A DNA stretch of 64,000 nt from Nitrospira sp. (GCA_031315995.1 JALDRG010000002.1:310001-374000), one strand, 5' to 3'. Shown: positions 52,846 to 62,400, numbered from the stretch's first letter. The notes: generated from the letters alone by a model not told the origin. A program made the numbers and translations.

Positions 52846-55800
52846 TTATTTGAGTTTATCCACGTCGTCAGGTCGTTTGCCCTCCATCCATGCGGACGAA
52901 GGGATCGGCGCCACGAGGTCGAACCGATCCTGCGCTTCATTGTCCTTCAGGTCCTGCCCGACACTATAGAGGACGCCCTTCTTCATATTCACCAGCATCG
53001 GAAAAGCTGTGAAGGGGTCGTAGACATCCTGCCCGGCCTTGGCAATCCTGGTGAGCAGGTCTTGTTCTCGCGGAGTCCGGCGCAACCAGGCCTGCAGGGA
53101 CGCCAGCCGCAAGCGTGCATCCGTTTCCAACACTCGACCCGCGTACGTTTCCCATGTCGGAAGGGGAGCAACCCCGACCAGGCTCTCAATAGGATTCACA
53201 AATATGTCCGCCAGGCCATACGGCGGAGCGTGCACAAACTGAGACTGCTTGGGCAAGTCTGCATACCGACCTTCCCCGGCGGCTTTTCCGGCAGCTTCAT
53301 AATATTGCGCATAGGCATTGAACCGGCGCTGCTTCGGCAACGGCAGCGCCGCTGCGAGCGAGCCATACAATGGGCGATCACCATCGCCTTCACCCATCGT
53401 CTCCTCCAACGTCTTGGTGGCCAACACGAACTGGCTCTGCATCGGCCAACGGACCGATTGTTCAGCCTGTTCAAGCGGCCGCGCGAGTTTGGCCAAGCGG
53501 CTCACGAGGCGCTCGTCAAGCTCGGGTCGCAATAAAAGTCCGCCCACCACCCTGACATCGTCATTCATCGCGGTACTGGCCAGCATTTTCACTGAGAGCG
53601 TCTTGGCCTGTCCCAACACCGTCCGCCACGCTGTGAGATCGGATTCAAGCCGCGCGACTCCCGCGTCGACATCCTGCGCGAACCCCTCCGCGACATACAG
53701 TCGATGGGCTGAAAGAATCAGGCCGCAGTTGGGAGTGATGGATTGCCCGTACCCCCAGTCTTCAAAAGGCTTGGCTAGCCACTGCCGGTATCGGCCCATA
53801 CTGACCTCGGCCTGCGACACCCATGCCTTCACCCCAGTCGCCTCCACGCGCATCTGCGCCGCCGGATCGGCAGTCTTCATCCACTTACCCACCGTTTCAA
53901 CCGATGCACTCTGTTCCCCACCGGACGCCTGTCCGTCTCCGGTCAGGCAGGTGTGGGCAAACGCACGATCGATACCCTCGGGCCGTCGGTCCATCCCGGC
54001 CTGCAGTGGATCTTGGGTCGCCGGAGCACCGAATCCAAGGAGGAGGAAGTATCCGTTCTTGCTGGAATCCTCCAAGGTATGCTGTGGAACCGACGTCACG
54101 TTGCGATAGGCCGCACTGGGTTGCTCCTCAAGGACCAGCCAGACCAATACCACTGCACAGACAGCCCCGGCGCTCAGGACCAGCGTGAGCCCGACCAGTG
54201 CGAGAAGCATGACGAGCATCGAACGCGTTGTCGAAACCCCGGCACCGAGGAGTGAAGCGATCGCCTCCCCGACTCGACGCCACGCAGGAGCCACGGCAGG
54301 CCTGTTCGGTTGAGGACGATCGACAGGCGCTTCCACTGACGGAGGCGCAGAACGCTCCGGTTGATCGAGAGGACGGTCCGTCACGACGACCGCGGCCTCC
54401 TGTCGCTCAACGGGCCACGAGGGGAGAGGCGCCGGCGGCTCATCGGGAACGGTCACCGAGGAACTGGCCTCGCCTGCTTCAGCAGGAACGATATCCGCCG
54501 GCTTTCTGAGCCAGCGTGTCAGCATGTTTCCGGTTGAGACGCTCGGGGTAGGCTTTGACGACGAGTCATCCCACAGAATTCGCAGCCCCCCACTCGCGTC
54601 GGAAGCAGGAGCGGTCGAGGTCCCTGAAGTTATTGACGGTTCCTCAGGAAGAGCGAGGGAGTCAGCTGATACGTCCACAAAATCTCTTGCTCGGACCGCC
54701 TCCTGATCCTGCGCCGACTCAACCGTGGGTAATACCGGTTCTTCCACTGTCGCACTGTTCGAAGGAGGAGCCGGCTGCGGAGAGGCGACCGCCGAAACGA
54801 ACGATGCCTCCAGCGGGGGAACAATGGATTCACCCATCGGAACATCGCCAGCGTCATACGCCTCGCCCGTTGACGCCGAGGAGAGCTCGGGATCAGCCAG
54901 GGCCGTCTCAGGCTCCGGTGCAGGTGCGGCATCGAGAGCAGCCGGCGACACTAGTGCAACCGTCTGATCGTCGATGAGCGAATGCACGACCACCGGAGCA
55001 AGTCCCTGCGCTCCCGCCTCTGGTACTGACTGCGTCTTGACTTGCTGCGGGGGGATAGCCTTTGCAGGCTGGTCTATCAGAGTAGATGGATCCGAGGGCA
55101 CGACCGTTACGGACTCGCTGACAGGGACCTGACTCTTCACTAGGTCGCCCTCTTCCAACGCCGGCGACGGCACATCGTTGTCGTCGGCGATCGCGAAATC
55201 CGTACCTGGTTCGATCGAAGCAGACGGCCCAACCGAAGCTGTGGCTGCGATCGATTCACTATCGGCCAGACGCAACGGAGGCTCTCCAGGATGATCGGTC
55301 CTGATTCCGGCCGGTTGTTCGGGCTCATGCGCGGCGGCCGGGGTCGACTCCTCGACTACGTTGTACGCGTCCATGGGAATATGAATGGGATGTCGGCGCG
55401 CGTGGATGGAAGCATCTGGAGAGAGAATGCGAAATTCCGAGGTGGCAGTGGCGTTCATCTCTATAGGACGATCGGCCACCGTGTCAGCTGCACGAGATTC
55501 TGCAGCAGCCGCTGCCTCAGGCGCCTCGGGCACAACGGACATGACCACTGTGGAATCCTGCGCATCCACGACAACCGCGGCAGGGACGGGACCGAAATCA
55601 GGCTCAGGTTCTTGGCGCGGAATCATGACGTCGTCAACTTCGATTTGCTCCCAAGGCATGGGAGCCGACAGGGATGGTGCCGTACCGGCGAGATCAGGCA
55701 GAGCGTCCGACACCGTCGCCTCGAACAGCGGTGCTTCGGTCTCCGCAGAGTCTGGAGCGGCCATGCGGGTTTCGGCCAACTTCCCAGGATCAAGGGCTTG

Positions 55801-57342
55801 CCCCTCGCTTGAAAGCGTCTGAGGAGACACCGTGGATGATTGCATGGCCGACACCGCCGCGAGAATTTCCTCCCACGTGAGTCCCGACGAGGTGGTTTCG
55901 GAAGGGCGTGCTTCAGGGGGTGGCTCCGTCATCGACCCTGTATCGAGCACTTGCTTCGCTGCCGGAGACTCGCTCGCCTTGCCGACCTCGACCGCTCCAA
56001 CCTCCAATACTGTCTCGGCGGCTGGCGTCATGGGGTTCGTGGCCTCTTCGACCTGGTCCCAGGGCATCGGGGCATGGATTGCCGGCGGGTCGACGATGGG
56101 ATGATTACTAGCCTGCGGGGGGACCAGGAGCATGGGGGCTATCGGCTCCGACGCTGGTGGCGGAAGCTCGATCTCTCCGGAGGAAGGCATCGTTTCTACG
56201 TCCTCGTGGATCGACACCGGCTCCTCTGCCGGAGGGAGAATCACCGTGGCGGCATCTTCTATTTGATCCCACGGCATGGGCGCCGGGCTCATCGGTGCGT
56301 CGGCAATCGGCCGGCTACCGGTTAGTGCCGACACCTCACTCGTGAGAGAAAGCACTTCGACGGTCGTCGCAGAAGGTATTTCTGAGTCTGCGAGCGGGGC
56401 AGGAGCCGAATCGATGGCAGGCGGTTCACTCTGACTGGTGACCTGAACCGACTCAATCGTCGGAGTCATCGCGGACAATGAAGGTTCGGCTCGAAATTGA
56501 ACGTTCAACTCCGGGGACGAGTCTGCCGGCCGTGTGGCTACTGTTGGCGTCCCTGTATCATCCTGCCGCACGCCTGAGTCCATGGTCTCGGGCGACGGCA
56601 CCGGTACCGAAACCTGCGCGTCTTGTTCGAGGGAAACCTCGCTCGAGGCCGCCTCCACCTGTTCCCATGGCATTGCCACCGCAGGATCCGTAGCGGAAGG
56701 CGAGACTGTCAATGCCGAGGCCGGAGGCATCTCGCTCTTGGTCTCGACTACGGCAGGATGAGGAGTCGTCTGCAAGACCTGCCCGGTTACGGTATCGAAC
56801 ATGGCTGCAAAGCGGAAGGCAACCGGACTCCCGGGGGCAATGGAGCGAATCCGCGCGAAGAGGTCACTGGCTCTGTTCGGATTATCGGTGTCCGGATCTT
56901 CCAGCAAGACCTCGACAGCCTTACCGTACTCAGCCACCGCCGCCATGACATCGCCCTTCTCTTCATACACCCGCCCCAGCATTTCCAAGAAAGGAACACA
57001 GCGTGGTCCCGCCGTCAGGTATTCTCGCAAGAGCGACTCCGCCAGCCAGTAATCCTGCCGCTCCATCGCTTCCCGAGCCAGCGATTCAAACGCCGTCCTG
57101 GCACTCATGAGACTGCCGAGCCGCAAATGGAGGGTGGCGAATAGGCGCCGAGCTTCGGTATTGAGCGGATCGAGGGCGAGCAGATCTTTTAACGCGGAAG
57201 ACGCCCGACCATACTTGCCGGCGTTCATTTGTGTAATCGCATCTTCGAGAAGCGCCGACTTCTTATTGAAGCCGATAGTCCCCTTCTTCTTCGTGGGGGA
57301 TTTTTTATCTGATTTGAGGGAAGATTTCTTGTCGGATCGCAC
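52846..57342 (-). CDS. giant TPR / disordered / membrane protein with repeated MPW motif (1498 aa)
   Basis: Unrecognised as a whole; GTG start at 57342. Residues 1-30 are Lys/Ser-rich; about 30-190 form TPR-like helices (GKYGRASSALKDLLALDPLN, CVPFLEMLGRVYEEKGDVMA). About 200-1030 is Pro/Ala/Glu/Ser-rich and probably disordered, and carries a recurrent motif: AMPWEQVEAA (about 221), APMPWDQIEDA (354), APMPWDQVEEA (424), LTWEEILAAV (489) and APMPWEQIEVDD (560). One membrane helix (LVMLLALVGLTLVLSAGAVC, about 1040-1070) separates this from an external domain of about 420 residues with Cys, Trp and Tyr residues (GYFLLLGFGAPATQDPL). It looks like a cytoplasmic recruiter attached to an envelope domain. 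Confidence 0.78.
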   Translation of the reverse strand: MRSDKKSSLKSDKKSPTKKKGTIGFNKKSALLEDAITQMNAGKYGRASSALKDLLALDPLNTEARRLFATLHLRLGSLMSARTAFESLAREAMERQDYWLAESLLREYLTAGPRCVPFLEMLGRVYEEKGDVMAAVAEYGKAVEVLLEDPDTDNPNRASDLFARIRSIAPGSPVAFRFAAMFDTVTGQVLQTTPHPAVVETKSEMPPASALTVSPSATDPAVAMPWEQVEAASSEVSLEQDAQVSVPVPSPETMDSGVRQDDTGTPTVATRPADSSPELNVQFRAEPSLSAMTPTIESVQVTSQSEPPAIDSAPAPLADSEIPSATTVEVLSLTSEVSALTGSRPIADAPMSPAPMPWDQIEDAATVILPPAEEPVSIHEDVETMPSSGEIELPPPASEPIAPMLLVPPQASNHPIVDPPAIHAPMPWDQVEEATNPMTPAAETVLEVGAVEVGKASESPAAKQVLDTGSMTEPPPEARPSETTSSGLTWEEILAAVSAMQSSTVSPQTLSSEGQALDPGKLAETRMAAPDSAETEAPLFEATVSDALPDLAGTAPSLSAPMPWEQIEVDDVMIPRQEPEPDFGPVPAAVVVDAQDSTVVMSVVPEAPEAAAAAESRAADTVADRPIEMNATATSEFRILSPDASIHARRHPIHIPMDAYNVVEESTPAAAHEPEQPAGIRTDHPGEPPLRLADSESIAATASVGPSASIEPGTDFAIADDNDVPSPALEEGDLVKSQVPVSESVTVVPSDPSTLIDQPAKAIPPQQVKTQSVPEAGAQGLAPVVVHSLIDDQTVALVSPAALDAAPAPEPETALADPELSSASTGEAYDAGDVPMGESIVPPLEASFVSAVASPQPAPPSNSATVEEPVLPTVESAQDQEAVRARDFVDVSADSLALPEEPSITSGTSTAPASDASGGLRILWDDSSSKPTPSVSTGNMLTRWLRKPADIVPAEAGEASSSVTVPDEPPAPLPSWPVERQEAAVVVTDRPLDQPERSAPPSVEAPVDRPQPNRPAVAPAWRRVGEAIASLLGAGVSTTRSMLVMLLALVGLTLVLSAGAVCAVVLVWLVLEEQPSAAYRNVTSVPQHTLEDSSKNGYFLLLGFGAPATQDPLQAGMDRRPEGIDRAFAHTCLTGDGQASGGEQSASVETVGKWMKTADPAAQMRVEATGVKAWVSQAEVSMGRYRQWLAKPFEDWGYGQSITPNCGLILSAHRLYVAEGFAQDVDAGVARLESDLTAWRTVLGQAKTLSVKMLASTAMNDDVRVVGGLLLRPELDERLVSRLAKLARPLEQAEQSVRWPMQSQFVLATKTLEETMGEGDGDRPLYGSLAAALPLPKQRRFNAYAQYYEAAGKAAGEGRYADLPKQSQFVHAPPYGLADIFVNPIESLVGVAPLPTWETYAGRVLETDARLRLASLQAWLRRTPREQDLLTRIAKAGQDVYDPFTAFPMLVNMKKGVLYSVGQDLKDNEAQDRFDLVAPIPSSAWMEGKRPDDVDKLK

Positions 57343-57892
57343 GGTATAAACCTATAAAATTACAGACTTTTCTCTCCCCCATGCCACGCAATCACGACCG
57401 AGACGGCAGGGGCGAGAGAACGAGCTATCCACAGCTTGAGAGCAACAACGTTCAAGGAGAAGCAAGGGAAGCGCCTTGGCCAATACATGGTCCTCTTCTG
57501 AACGATCATGCACGGATGACAGGAGAGGCGTGCCATGGACCCGTATGTCATCGCTCGGGAATCTGACAACGCCATGTGTCTATCCTTTTCGGCATTATTC
57601 GGTAGGATCTTGATTGAGGGATTCTGCTGTGCCGCTTACGACACAGGCCTGTGGGGCCTGGCTATTTGCAGGCCTCGCACCTCCTACCGCTCATCCATGG
57701 AGTCCCGAATGGTTCTCTGCGCGGAGGCGCAAGTTAGTTCACAGAAACCGAGGCAATCCGACAGCCTAGGAAACGGTAGGGAAAACGCAGTCTCAGTGGG
57801 GTTATGAGAGAGGGGACCCGGGACGGCTATCCAGAATGGTGTTTTATCCGCAACAGGGAGTTCCGTATACTGTGTGCTCAAGGAGTTGCTCA
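57343..57892. other. intergenic region between divergent genes
   Basis: 550 bases between the giant protein gene and the HAD phosphatase. Small open frames exist, but none has a ribosome site with a plausible protein. Should hold both divergent promoters. Nothing else recognised. Confidence 0.45.
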
Positions 57893-58723
57893 TTGACGAC
57901 AGGCCGCATCCTCATCCTCACAGACCTCGACGGTAGTCTGCTCGACGCTACCACCTATTCCTATGAAGCGGCAGCAGACGCCCTCTCGGTCATTCGGCGC
58001 CTAGGCGCGACGTTAATCTTGGTCTCGAGCAAGACCCGTTCTGAGATGGAGCCGATTCGCCTTCGCCTGGACAATCACCATCCGTTTATCGTCGAAAACG
58101 GCGGCGCGCTGTTCATCCCGAAAGGCTACTTTCCCTTTCCCTTGGAGCAGGCAACCGCCTCCGGAGGCTATGAGGTGGTCGAGATCGGGATCCCCTATGC
58201 CAAGCTCAGGACCGCGCTGACAGACATCGGACGGGAGCTGGGTTGCCGCTTGCAGGGATTCGGGGATCTCTCCCTCGACGCCGTCTCTGCACTCACGGGA
58301 CTGTCGTCGGCCGACACCAAATTGGCCACTCAACGGGAGTATGACGAACCCTTTGTCATGGAGGGGAACGGATGTGAATGGAACCGTCTGGTAGAGGCGG
58401 CGGCCGCTTACGGTCTGCGCTGCACGCGAGGGGGCCGATTTTATCACTTGATGGGAGGAAACGATAAGGGAATTGCGAGCCGCCGACTTATCGCATGGTA
58501 TAGACGGCGTGCGCAGCAGGAAGGGCATACCCTGATCACCGTTGGTATCGGAGATAGTCTGAACGATCTTCCCATGCTGGAATCCGTAGACCACCCCATC
58601 CTCGTCCAGAAGCCGGATGGCTCCTACGACCCGGCTGTGCAGCTTCCCCACCTCACCCGTGCCGAAGGGGTGGGGCCCGTCGGATGGAACCGCAGCCTCA
58701 TTGATCTCTTACCGACCCTCTGA
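57893..58723 (+). CDS. mannosyl-3-phosphoglycerate phosphatase-like HAD protein (276 aa)
   Basis: HAD-superfamily phosphatase of the MpgP/YedP group. Translation probably begins at TTG 57893, with AAGGAG seven bases before; the ATG at 57836 would add 19 residues of no known type. Motif I is LILTDLDGSLLD, motif II LILVSSKTR, motif III has the Lys in GGNDKGIASR, and motif IV is VGIGDSLNDLPML. The cap has HPFIVENGGALFIPKGYFPF as in MpgP. With the glycosyltransferase at 59818 it could make a glycosylglycerate-type solute. The two genes are on opposite strands, converging on the small membrane and channel genes. Confidence 0.9.
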   Translation: MTTGRILILTDLDGSLLDATTYSYEAAADALSVIRRLGATLILVSSKTRSEMEPIRLRLDNHHPFIVENGGALFIPKGYFPFPLEQATASGGYEVVEIGIPYAKLRTALTDIGRELGCRLQGFGDLSLDAVSALTGLSSADTKLATQREYDEPFVMEGNGCEWNRLVEAAAAYGLRCTRGGRFYHLMGGNDKGIASRRLIAWYRRRAQQEGHTLITVGIGDSLNDLPMLESVDHPILVQKPDGSYDPAVQLPHLTRAEGVGPVGWNRSLIDLLPTL

Positions 58724-58781
58724 CGGCCGGCTGGTTGACATTCTCGGACCACTCGACGCCAACATTGCAACGGCCGACGCA

Positions 58782-59006
58782 TCATTGCTCCTTCGAGAGA
58801 ATAGCCGGACGCCGCCGACACTGAAGCCCCGCCACTATTCCGCCGACAAACCCCAGTCCGACGGCAAATGCCACGAGCCCCACGAGCGAACGATTGAACA
58901 CAAATGGGCTCTGGCGCCGTTGCGGATAGCGAGGCACGGCCGCTTCGCCACCCAGCCAGCGACGCGCTTTGGCCTCGCCATCGACATCCGGGATGTTGTG
59001 CTTCAT
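58782..59006 (-). CDS. small single-pass membrane protein (74 aa)
   Basis: Starts MKHNIPDVDGEAKARRWLGG after AAAGGA. One membrane helix FNRSLVGLVAFAVGLGFVGG (about 37-60) follows a basic, Arg/Gln-rich cytoplasmic part; the tail is short and basic with one Cys. No family recognised. It lies 46 bases downstream of the mechanosensitive-channel homologue and is likely co-transcribed with it. Confidence 0.6.
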   Translation of the reverse strand: MKHNIPDVDGEAKARRWLGGEAAVPRYPQRRQSPFVFNRSLVGLVAFAVGLGFVGGIVAGLQCRRRPAILSKEQ

Positions 59007-59052
59007 GACATGTCCTTTATCACTCCTCGTCGATGCATCGCGAGTTCCTTGG

Positions 59053-59760
59053 TTACAAATGACGCAAGTCATCAGGCTTCCCGTCTCGCATCCGGACCGA
59101 AAGCCCCCGTTCGAGATAATCTTTGGCCAAGTCTTTTGCGCCCAACCCGAACGCGAGCGCTCCGGCCAATACAATCCCTCCCAGTGTAATACCAAATCCC
59201 ACCACGACAATGTTTTGTGCGATACCGAGCTGTTCGAGCGCCATGGCCACCGCCAATAGCTGAATACCCCAACGTGAACAGGTGGCCACGAGTCGTGCCG
59301 GCGGCAGGCCAGCATTGACTGCGGCGATGAGGACGGCCTGTGAGACAAAGTTGGATAACAGCCAACCCGCGACGAGAATCAGACCCGCCGTCACGAGATG
59401 CGGCACATAGGCCAGAAACGATTTCGCAAAATCGTTGATTGGCTGGAGATTGAGCGCGCCCAGCGCCGCGACGGTGGCAAAAATCATGACCAGCCAATAC
59501 GCCGCTTGCCCCACCAGCCGTGACGGATCGGTCTTCACTCCGCCGCGCAACAGTGCGCCCGTAACTCCCAATCGATCGAATAGTCGATCCAGCCCCACCA
59601 CTCGCAGCAACCGCTCCAGCGCCTGACTCGCGGTCCAGGCAACCACCAATCCCGAGAAGAAAATGATCGACATCGCCAACAGGCTCGGCAACACCGCGAG
59701 CACCTGCCGCGCCATCAACTCCAAGGGGTCGAGGAGCCCCTTCTCAAAAAACTCCTTCAT
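59053..59760 (-). CDS. TM-helix-repeat protein, mechanosensitive-channel related (235 aa)
   Basis: Four or five membrane helices: LAVLPSLLAMSIIFFSGLVV, YWLVMIFATVAALGALNLQP, LAYVPHLVTAGLILVAGWLL, SRWGIQLLAVAMALEQLGIA and IVVVGFGITLGGIVLAGALA. The last ends in AFGLGAKDLAKDYLERGLSV, the pore-lining helix pattern (G-rich with conserved GLGAKD) of small conserved TM-helix proteins related to MscS. The usual cytosolic beta and mixed domains of MscS are missing. It lies between a glycosyltransferase and a small membrane protein on one strand, fitting osmotic release of solutes. Confidence 0.87.
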   Translation of the reverse strand: MKEFFEKGLLDPLELMARQVLAVLPSLLAMSIIFFSGLVVAWTASQALERLLRVVGLDRLFDRLGVTGALLRGGVKTDPSRLVGQAAYWLVMIFATVAALGALNLQPINDFAKSFLAYVPHLVTAGLILVAGWLLSNFVSQAVLIAAVNAGLPPARLVATCSRWGIQLLAVAMALEQLGIAQNIVVVGFGITLGGIVLAGALAFGLGAKDLAKDYLERGLSVRMRDGKPDDLRHL

Positions 59761-59817
59761 ACTTCCCTCCTCCGGCCTAAACTGCAGTCCGCCTTCAGAT
59801 GGATCGAGCCACGAACC

Positions 59818-61119
59818 TCAGCTGGTATGTGGCTCATTCCAGCGTGCCACCAGGTAGGACTTGTCCTTTTCAAACGCCTGGCACAACGCTTCGATGCGGC
59901 CCTCGGCTTCGTTCGATGTGAGTCCCTGTGTATCCAACACAAACGAGGCGGTTCGCCCCAGATACAAGGGAGTGAAGGCCTTCAACACGTGATCGCGCGG
60001 CAGCACGCGATTGCGATACGCCACGGTCGCGTCATACACGACCCGGGCCCACAGATTGTCGGCGATTCGAAAGTCCTGCAGCGAGCAAGTCCCCAGCGGT
60101 CGCAGACTCTGTCTGGTTCCGGGAGCGAGGATCTGATCCCAAATCGTACCCAAATCACTCAGCCCCTGACGAAACGTGCTGATCATGCGATCGACGTTGA
60201 CGTTGACCGGTTCGACTCCGACCTCATATTGAAACCCAAACAACGGCACGGGGTTCGAGCCGTCCGTCTTGCCCCATACGGCATGGTGTTCTTCCATCAG
60301 AGCAAAGACCGCGCCAAGCACCTGAACCAGCATCGCCGACAGGTCGGCCGCCGGATCTTTGGGATTGTGAATCTTCGCGCCGAGAAAACTTTGGCAGACC
60401 CGCGCCCCGCTGGCAATCGCTTCCGTCGTCATCCAGATGTCGATGCCGAACTTGGCCACTTCCGATTCCCACACATGCTTATCCAGGTAGTGCTGGGCCA
60501 GTTGACCGGAAAACCCAAAATCCCCGCCGATGGGTTGCCTGATTCGATGGCCATAAAGCGTCCGCGTGAGCGGGTAGACGATGCTGTTGGTGATGGTCCC
60601 GTCATATTTGTGACGCAAGTAATACGGCGCGACATAGTCGAACCCCCGCTCATAAACCGGACTGACCAACAGCTCAATCCATTCCGGAGTAATACTGCGC
60701 AGATCCGAATCCACGACGGCACAGGCCTTGGCTTTCAAGCGACGCGCGATCTCAAAAATAGTGCGAAATGCGCTCCCTTTTCCGGGAATGCCATGGTAAG
60801 GCGTGATGATCTTATGAAGGGAGCTCTGTTGATCGCCGATGAACAGTGTTTTGAGATCAACGACGGTCTGCGCGACCACCTCTTGCGTGCCGTCCGTCGA
60901 ACCGCCATCCGAATTCACCAAGACGGCGCGGGCTTCGGGAAAGTACTTTGCTAAGCCGGCGCTCACCGCCTTCACCACATGACCGATGGTTTCGACATTG
61001 TTGAAGCTGGGAATGCCGACCAGAATATCCGTATGGGCAAACTGGTCGACCTGCGCTTCTGTTTCAGGCGTCAGTGGGGTGGTGTGGATTGTGTCAGGAA
61101 GATCAGGGCCGGACGTCAT
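59818..61119 (-). CDS. GT2/GT81-type glycosyltransferase (433 aa)
   Basis: Nucleotide-sugar transferase of the glucosyl-3-phosphoglycerate synthase / mannosylglycerate synthase group. It has DILVGIPSFNNVETIGHVVK, VLVNSDGGSTDGTQEVVAQT, GIPGKGSAFRTIFEIARRLK and the DSD metal motif at 137-139 (CAVVDSDLRSITPEW). RQPIGGDFGFSGQLAQHYLD and KFGIDIWMTTEAIASG are typical of this GT-A subgroup, which transfers sugar to glycerate or phosphoglycerate. No membrane segments. Linked to the channel homologue and an MpgP-like phosphatase; which sugar and acceptor is used is not determined. Confidence 0.85.
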   Translation of the reverse strand: MTSGPDLPDTIHTTPLTPETEAQVDQFAHTDILVGIPSFNNVETIGHVVKAVSAGLAKYFPEARAVLVNSDGGSTDGTQEVVAQTVVDLKTLFIGDQQSSLHKIITPYHGIPGKGSAFRTIFEIARRLKAKACAVVDSDLRSITPEWIELLVSPVYERGFDYVAPYYLRHKYDGTITNSIVYPLTRTLYGHRIRQPIGGDFGFSGQLAQHYLDKHVWESEVAKFGIDIWMTTEAIASGARVCQSFLGAKIHNPKDPAADLSAMLVQVLGAVFALMEEHHAVWGKTDGSNPVPLFGFQYEVGVEPVNVNVDRMISTFRQGLSDLGTIWDQILAPGTRQSLRPLGTCSLQDFRIADNLWARVVYDATVAYRNRVLPRDHVLKAFTPLYLGRTASFVLDTQGLTSNEAEGRIEALCQAFEKDKSYLVARWNEPHTS

Positions 61120-61465
61120 ACGTCAAGTCTCGCACGCCCCCGCCCTGGGACACCACTGAACGACATGACCGAACTGGACGGGCGAAAGGTTGGTGTGTGG
61201 CAATGTTTCCGATAAGAGACACCATCTTGCCTGATGATGTCAAGCAATCCTCCGTCGACACCACCACACGAACACCCTCGACATCCCATGGGCGCGCCAG
61301 ACCTGGGCCCAGGCGATAGACGGTCCCTCTCTTCCCATAAGGAAGGCGCCGACAGGGCCGAGTGAGCGCAAGACCTCGACGACCTCAGTCATGCATCGAG
61401 TAGAGGGTGCGAACTGGAAGGGGAGAGCGAGGAAGCACGTGGCCCAGCGCGGGCGAATGAAGCGG
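61120..61465. other. intergenic region, no gene seen
   Basis: 346 bases upstream of the glycosyltransferase and downstream of the PilZ gene. It should contain the glycosyltransferase promoter. No RNA gene or hairpin recognised. Confidence 0.45.
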
Positions 61466-61831
61466 TTATCCGGCGTCAGAAATAACGATCTGTTCTATAC
61501 GGTCCGTACTGAACGGAGGAATTGTGTCATGGGCGCTGACAAAGTCGTTCAAACGGAGTTGGTCGTCGGCATCCATGAGAATGGGATCGACCCCTAGTCG
61601 CGACTCGCTGGCCCAGCGAATAGTCGCCAGCCTCACCGAGAGAGGTTTGGGCTGTCCTGGAATATGCAGATGCAGTTGGAGCAGATCCCCGGCTTGCAAA
61701 CCTTTGAGTCCGGTTCGTGACCATCCCGGGATCGAGAGATCCAGCATCCGACCATTCCAAACTAGAAGTCCATCTTCGGAACGTGACCCGGTACACTCGA
61801 CGATAAAGCGCGGACGATTCTGTTGTTCCAT
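61466..61831 (-). CDS. PilZ-domain protein (121 aa)
   Basis: Starts MEQQNRPRFIVECTGSRSED (61831), preceded by GGAGG. The PilZ markers are an Arg-rich first motif (RPRF) and the DxSxxG motif in MLDLSIPGWSRTG. Further strands LLQLHLHIPGQPKPLSVRLA and TIRWASESRLGVDPILMDAD follow. PilZ domains bind cyclic di-GMP; the first motif here is shorter than the canonical RxxxR, so binding may be weaker. It is the first of three PilZ genes on this strand and cytoplasmic. Confidence 0.85.
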   Translation of the reverse strand: MEQQNRPRFIVECTGSRSEDGLLVWNGRMLDLSIPGWSRTGLKGLQAGDLLQLHLHIPGQPKPLSVRLATIRWASESRLGVDPILMDADDQLRLNDFVSAHDTIPPFSTDRIEQIVISDAG

Positions 61832-62055
61832 CCATTCCTCCAAGCCAACACCTCGGCAGGATATGAAAAACAACGGATAGCCCGATAGTCCCCGAAAGTG
61901 GGGGCACCTCGATGATCTGGTCACATCTGTCCGGTTCACAGCAGGCACAGCATGAGCGTCCGACTAGGCGGGACAGAGGAAAGGACAAAGGACAGGGAGA
62001 ATCCGAATCAGGCTAGATCCGATGGTCGAACGACGACCAACGAAGCATCAGCGAC

Positions 62056-62400
62056 TCACGCGACGCGGGAAGAGCCCGATGCCTTGAGCACCGACTCGAC
62101 AAACTTGTGAATCCGTGCTTCAGCAGTGGCGCTCAACCTGACGGTTTCAAGCCCGAACACACGGTCTTGCACCCACTGAACCGTGACCCCATCGACATCG
62201 ATCGCCTTCGGCTGATCGGGCAAAAAGACACGTAGCGTGAGTTTCATGCCCACCGCGACCGGCTTGTCCCCATCGATCCGCCAGCCCTTGACGGAGATGT
62301 CGCAGACCTTACCGGTTCCGACTAGACCTTCTCCCAGGTAATAGAGGAAACAGCTGACCGGTACGCGAGACTGCGAACGAGATGTATGCGACTTGGCCAT
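62056..62400 (-). CDS. PilZ-domain protein (114 aa)
   Basis: MAKSHTSRSQSRVPVSCFLY holds the RxxxR motif (RSQSR), and KVCDISVKGWRIDGDKPVAV contains DxSxxG. This is a near-canonical cyclic-di-GMP binding single-domain PilZ. The downstream strands (LTLRVFLPDQPKAIDVDGVT, VQWVQDRVFGLETVRLSATA) match its paralogues at 61466 and 62557. Single-domain PilZ proteins act as adaptors for motility, polysaccharide or transcription. Cytoplasmic. Gap to its neighbours is over 150 bases on each side. Confidence 0.9.
   Translation of the reverse strand: MAKSHTSRSQSRVPVSCFLYYLGEGLVGTGKVCDISVKGWRIDGDKPVAVGMKLTLRVFLPDQPKAIDVDGVTVQWVQDRVFGLETVRLSATAEARIHKFVESVLKASGSSRVA

Noticed and set aside
57535..57807. 90-residue plus-strand frame before the HAD phosphatase
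   Set aside because: No ribosome site and no recognisable pattern; Cys/Ser/Arg-rich like random sequence.
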